Source: Pseudomonadota bacterium (GTDB lineage: Bacteria; Pseudomonadota; Alphaproteobacteria; Azospirillales; Azospirillaceae). From it: a DNA stretch of 6,396 nt. The notes beneath the pieces are model-generated. The model searched no databases, had not been told where the DNA came from, and saw only the letters and a list, made by a program, of their open reading frames with translations. The DNA lies in NCBI GenBank assembly GCA_023416455.1, contig JAEZHQ010000235.1, positions 1-6,396 of the forward strand. Reading direction: 5' to 3'. Shown piece by piece: positions 5,607-6,396 of this stretch (its first letter is position 1; the number at the start of each line of letters is the position of its first letter). The position numbers and the translations under genes were made by a program.

Positions 5607-6396
5607 TCAGCTCCGGCGGGCGGCGGTCAGCCAGCGGAAGTAGGAATCGATGCCCCTGGTCAGGGCGCGGCCGAGCTTCTCGCGATAGGCCGGGGTGGTC
5701 AGAAGGTTGGCGTCCTGCGGGCTGGATAGATAGCCCATCTCGACCAGCGCCGAAGGCATGTCCGGAGCGGTCAGAACGGCGAAGCCGGCCTGGCGGTGCG
5801 GCTTGGGGATCAGCCGGATCTCGCGGCCGAGATGCTCCAGCGCCGCGTTGGCGAAACGCTTGGAGTGGTTCTTCGTGTCGCGCTGGGCGAGGTCGATCAG
5901 GATGGAGGCCACCAGATCGTTCTCGGCCGAAAGGTCGAGGCCGGCGATGGCGTCGGCGCGGTTCTCCTTGGCGGCCAGCATTTCCGCCTCGCGGTCCGAG
6001 GCGCGGTCGGACAGCGTGTAGATGGACAGCCCGCGCACCGTGTTGGCGCCGATGCTGTCGGCGTGCAGGGAGAGGAAGAGGTCGGCGTCGGCCTCGCGGG
6101 CGATGGCAACGCGGTCGCGCAGGCGCACGAACACGTCCTTGTCGCGGGTCAGCCGCACGCGGTAGCGCCCCGACGCCTCGAGCTGGCGCTTCAGCTCGCG
6201 CGCCATGGCCAGCGTGATGTCCTTCTCGTGAATCCCGCCGACGCCGACGGCACCGGGATCGACGCCCCCATGGCCGGGGTCGATCACGATCAGCGGCTTC
6301 TCCGGAGCCGGCCGTTCCGGCGCCGCCCGCGCCGGGGCGGCGGGAACGGCGGCCGGCTGGATGGGGGACGGCCGCGCCGCCGGCGCGGTGTGGGCG
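5607..6396 (-). CDS. amiC: N-acetylmuramoyl-L-alanine amidase, Amidase_3 family (AmiC-like), 5' end outside window
   Basis: Zinc-dependent periplasmic amidase that cuts the bond between N-acetylmuramic acid and L-alanine in peptidoglycan, mainly at the division septum. The window holds 262 codons and the TGA stop; the start, signal peptide and probable AMIN domain lie beyond the right edge. Counting from the first whole codon (6395), residues 1-33 are a Pro/Ala-rich linker and the catalytic domain follows. Zn ligands are visible: His42 in IDPGHGG, Glu57 in IHEKD, His111 in SLHADS. The catalytic Glu219 lies in ALVEMGYLSSPQD. The stretch around residues 130-175 is charged and probably helical, at the place where AmiB/AmiC enzymes carry a self-blocking helix released by EnvC/NlpD-type activators; that regulation is inferred. 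The GTG within IVIDPGHGG is an internal valine, not the start. mrcA follows after 187 nt on the same strand. Family assignment is secure; the choice of amiC over amiA/B rests on gene order. Confidence 0.95.
   Translation of the reverse strand, partial: AHTAPAARPSPIQPAAVPAAPARAAPERPAPEKPLIVIDPGHGGVDPGAVGVGGIHEKDITLAMARELKRQLEASGRYRVRLTRDKDVFVRLRDRVAIAREADADLFLSLHADSIGANTVRGLSIYTLSDRASDREAEMLAAKENRADAIAGLDLSAENDLVASILIDLAQRDTKNHSKRFANAALEHLGREIRLIPKPHRQAGFAVLTAPDMPSALVEMGYLSSPQDANLLTTPAYREKLGRALTRGIDSYFRWLTAARRS

Noticed and set aside
6285..6287. GTG as the amidase start (…IDPGHGG)
   Set aside because: It is the Val of the conserved IVIDPGHGG strand; the frame stays open through a Pro/Ala linker to the window edge, as expected for a longer periplasmic protein.

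Overview
The window is GC-rich chromosomal DNA with strong third-position G/C bias, and every gene I support lies on the minus strand. Read in the direction of transcription (right to left), the order is: 3' part of a periplasmic N-acetylmuramoyl-L-alanine amidase (amiC type); a full class A penicillin-binding protein 1A (mrcA/ponA); a general-stress-type protein with two DUF2382 domains (YsnF/AvaK-like); and prfB (release factor 2), cut just before its C-terminus. The order amiC - mrcA - prfB is a familiar alphaproteobacterial arrangement. From protein character and composition I infer Rhodospirillales, probably Azospirillum or a relative, but the genus cannot be proven here.

Region by region: 6396-5607 is the amidase (5' end outside the window). 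5606-5420 is a 187-nt gap with an 11-bp direct repeat just ahead of the PBP1A start. 5419-2876 is PBP1A with a membrane anchor, GT51 transglycosylase, OB-like insert, transpeptidase and a Gly/Pro/Ala-rich tail. 2875-2705 is a 171-nt gap holding a candidate EcfG (general stress sigma factor) promoter, GGAAC-N17-GTT. 2704-1532 is the double-DUF2382 gene. 1531-1111 is a 421-nt non-coding gap rich in dyad symmetries. 1110-1 is prfB, with a complete programmed +1 frameshift site at codon 23/24.

How it fits together: the amidase and PBP1A cut and build peptidoglycan, and prfB terminates translation at UGA/UAA. The stress gene looks like an insertion into this housekeeping cluster that carries its own stress promoter. 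It also holds the most unusual signal in the window. Its two halves are joined in frame at a run of seven Cs. Losing one C would end the first half at a TGA overlapping the ATG of the second half, and that ATG already has a good ribosome binding site. The gene is therefore either a recent fusion, a slippage-controlled pair, or a one-base sequencing error over a two-gene operon. I see no defence system, CRISPR array, tRNA/rRNA gene or mobile element.
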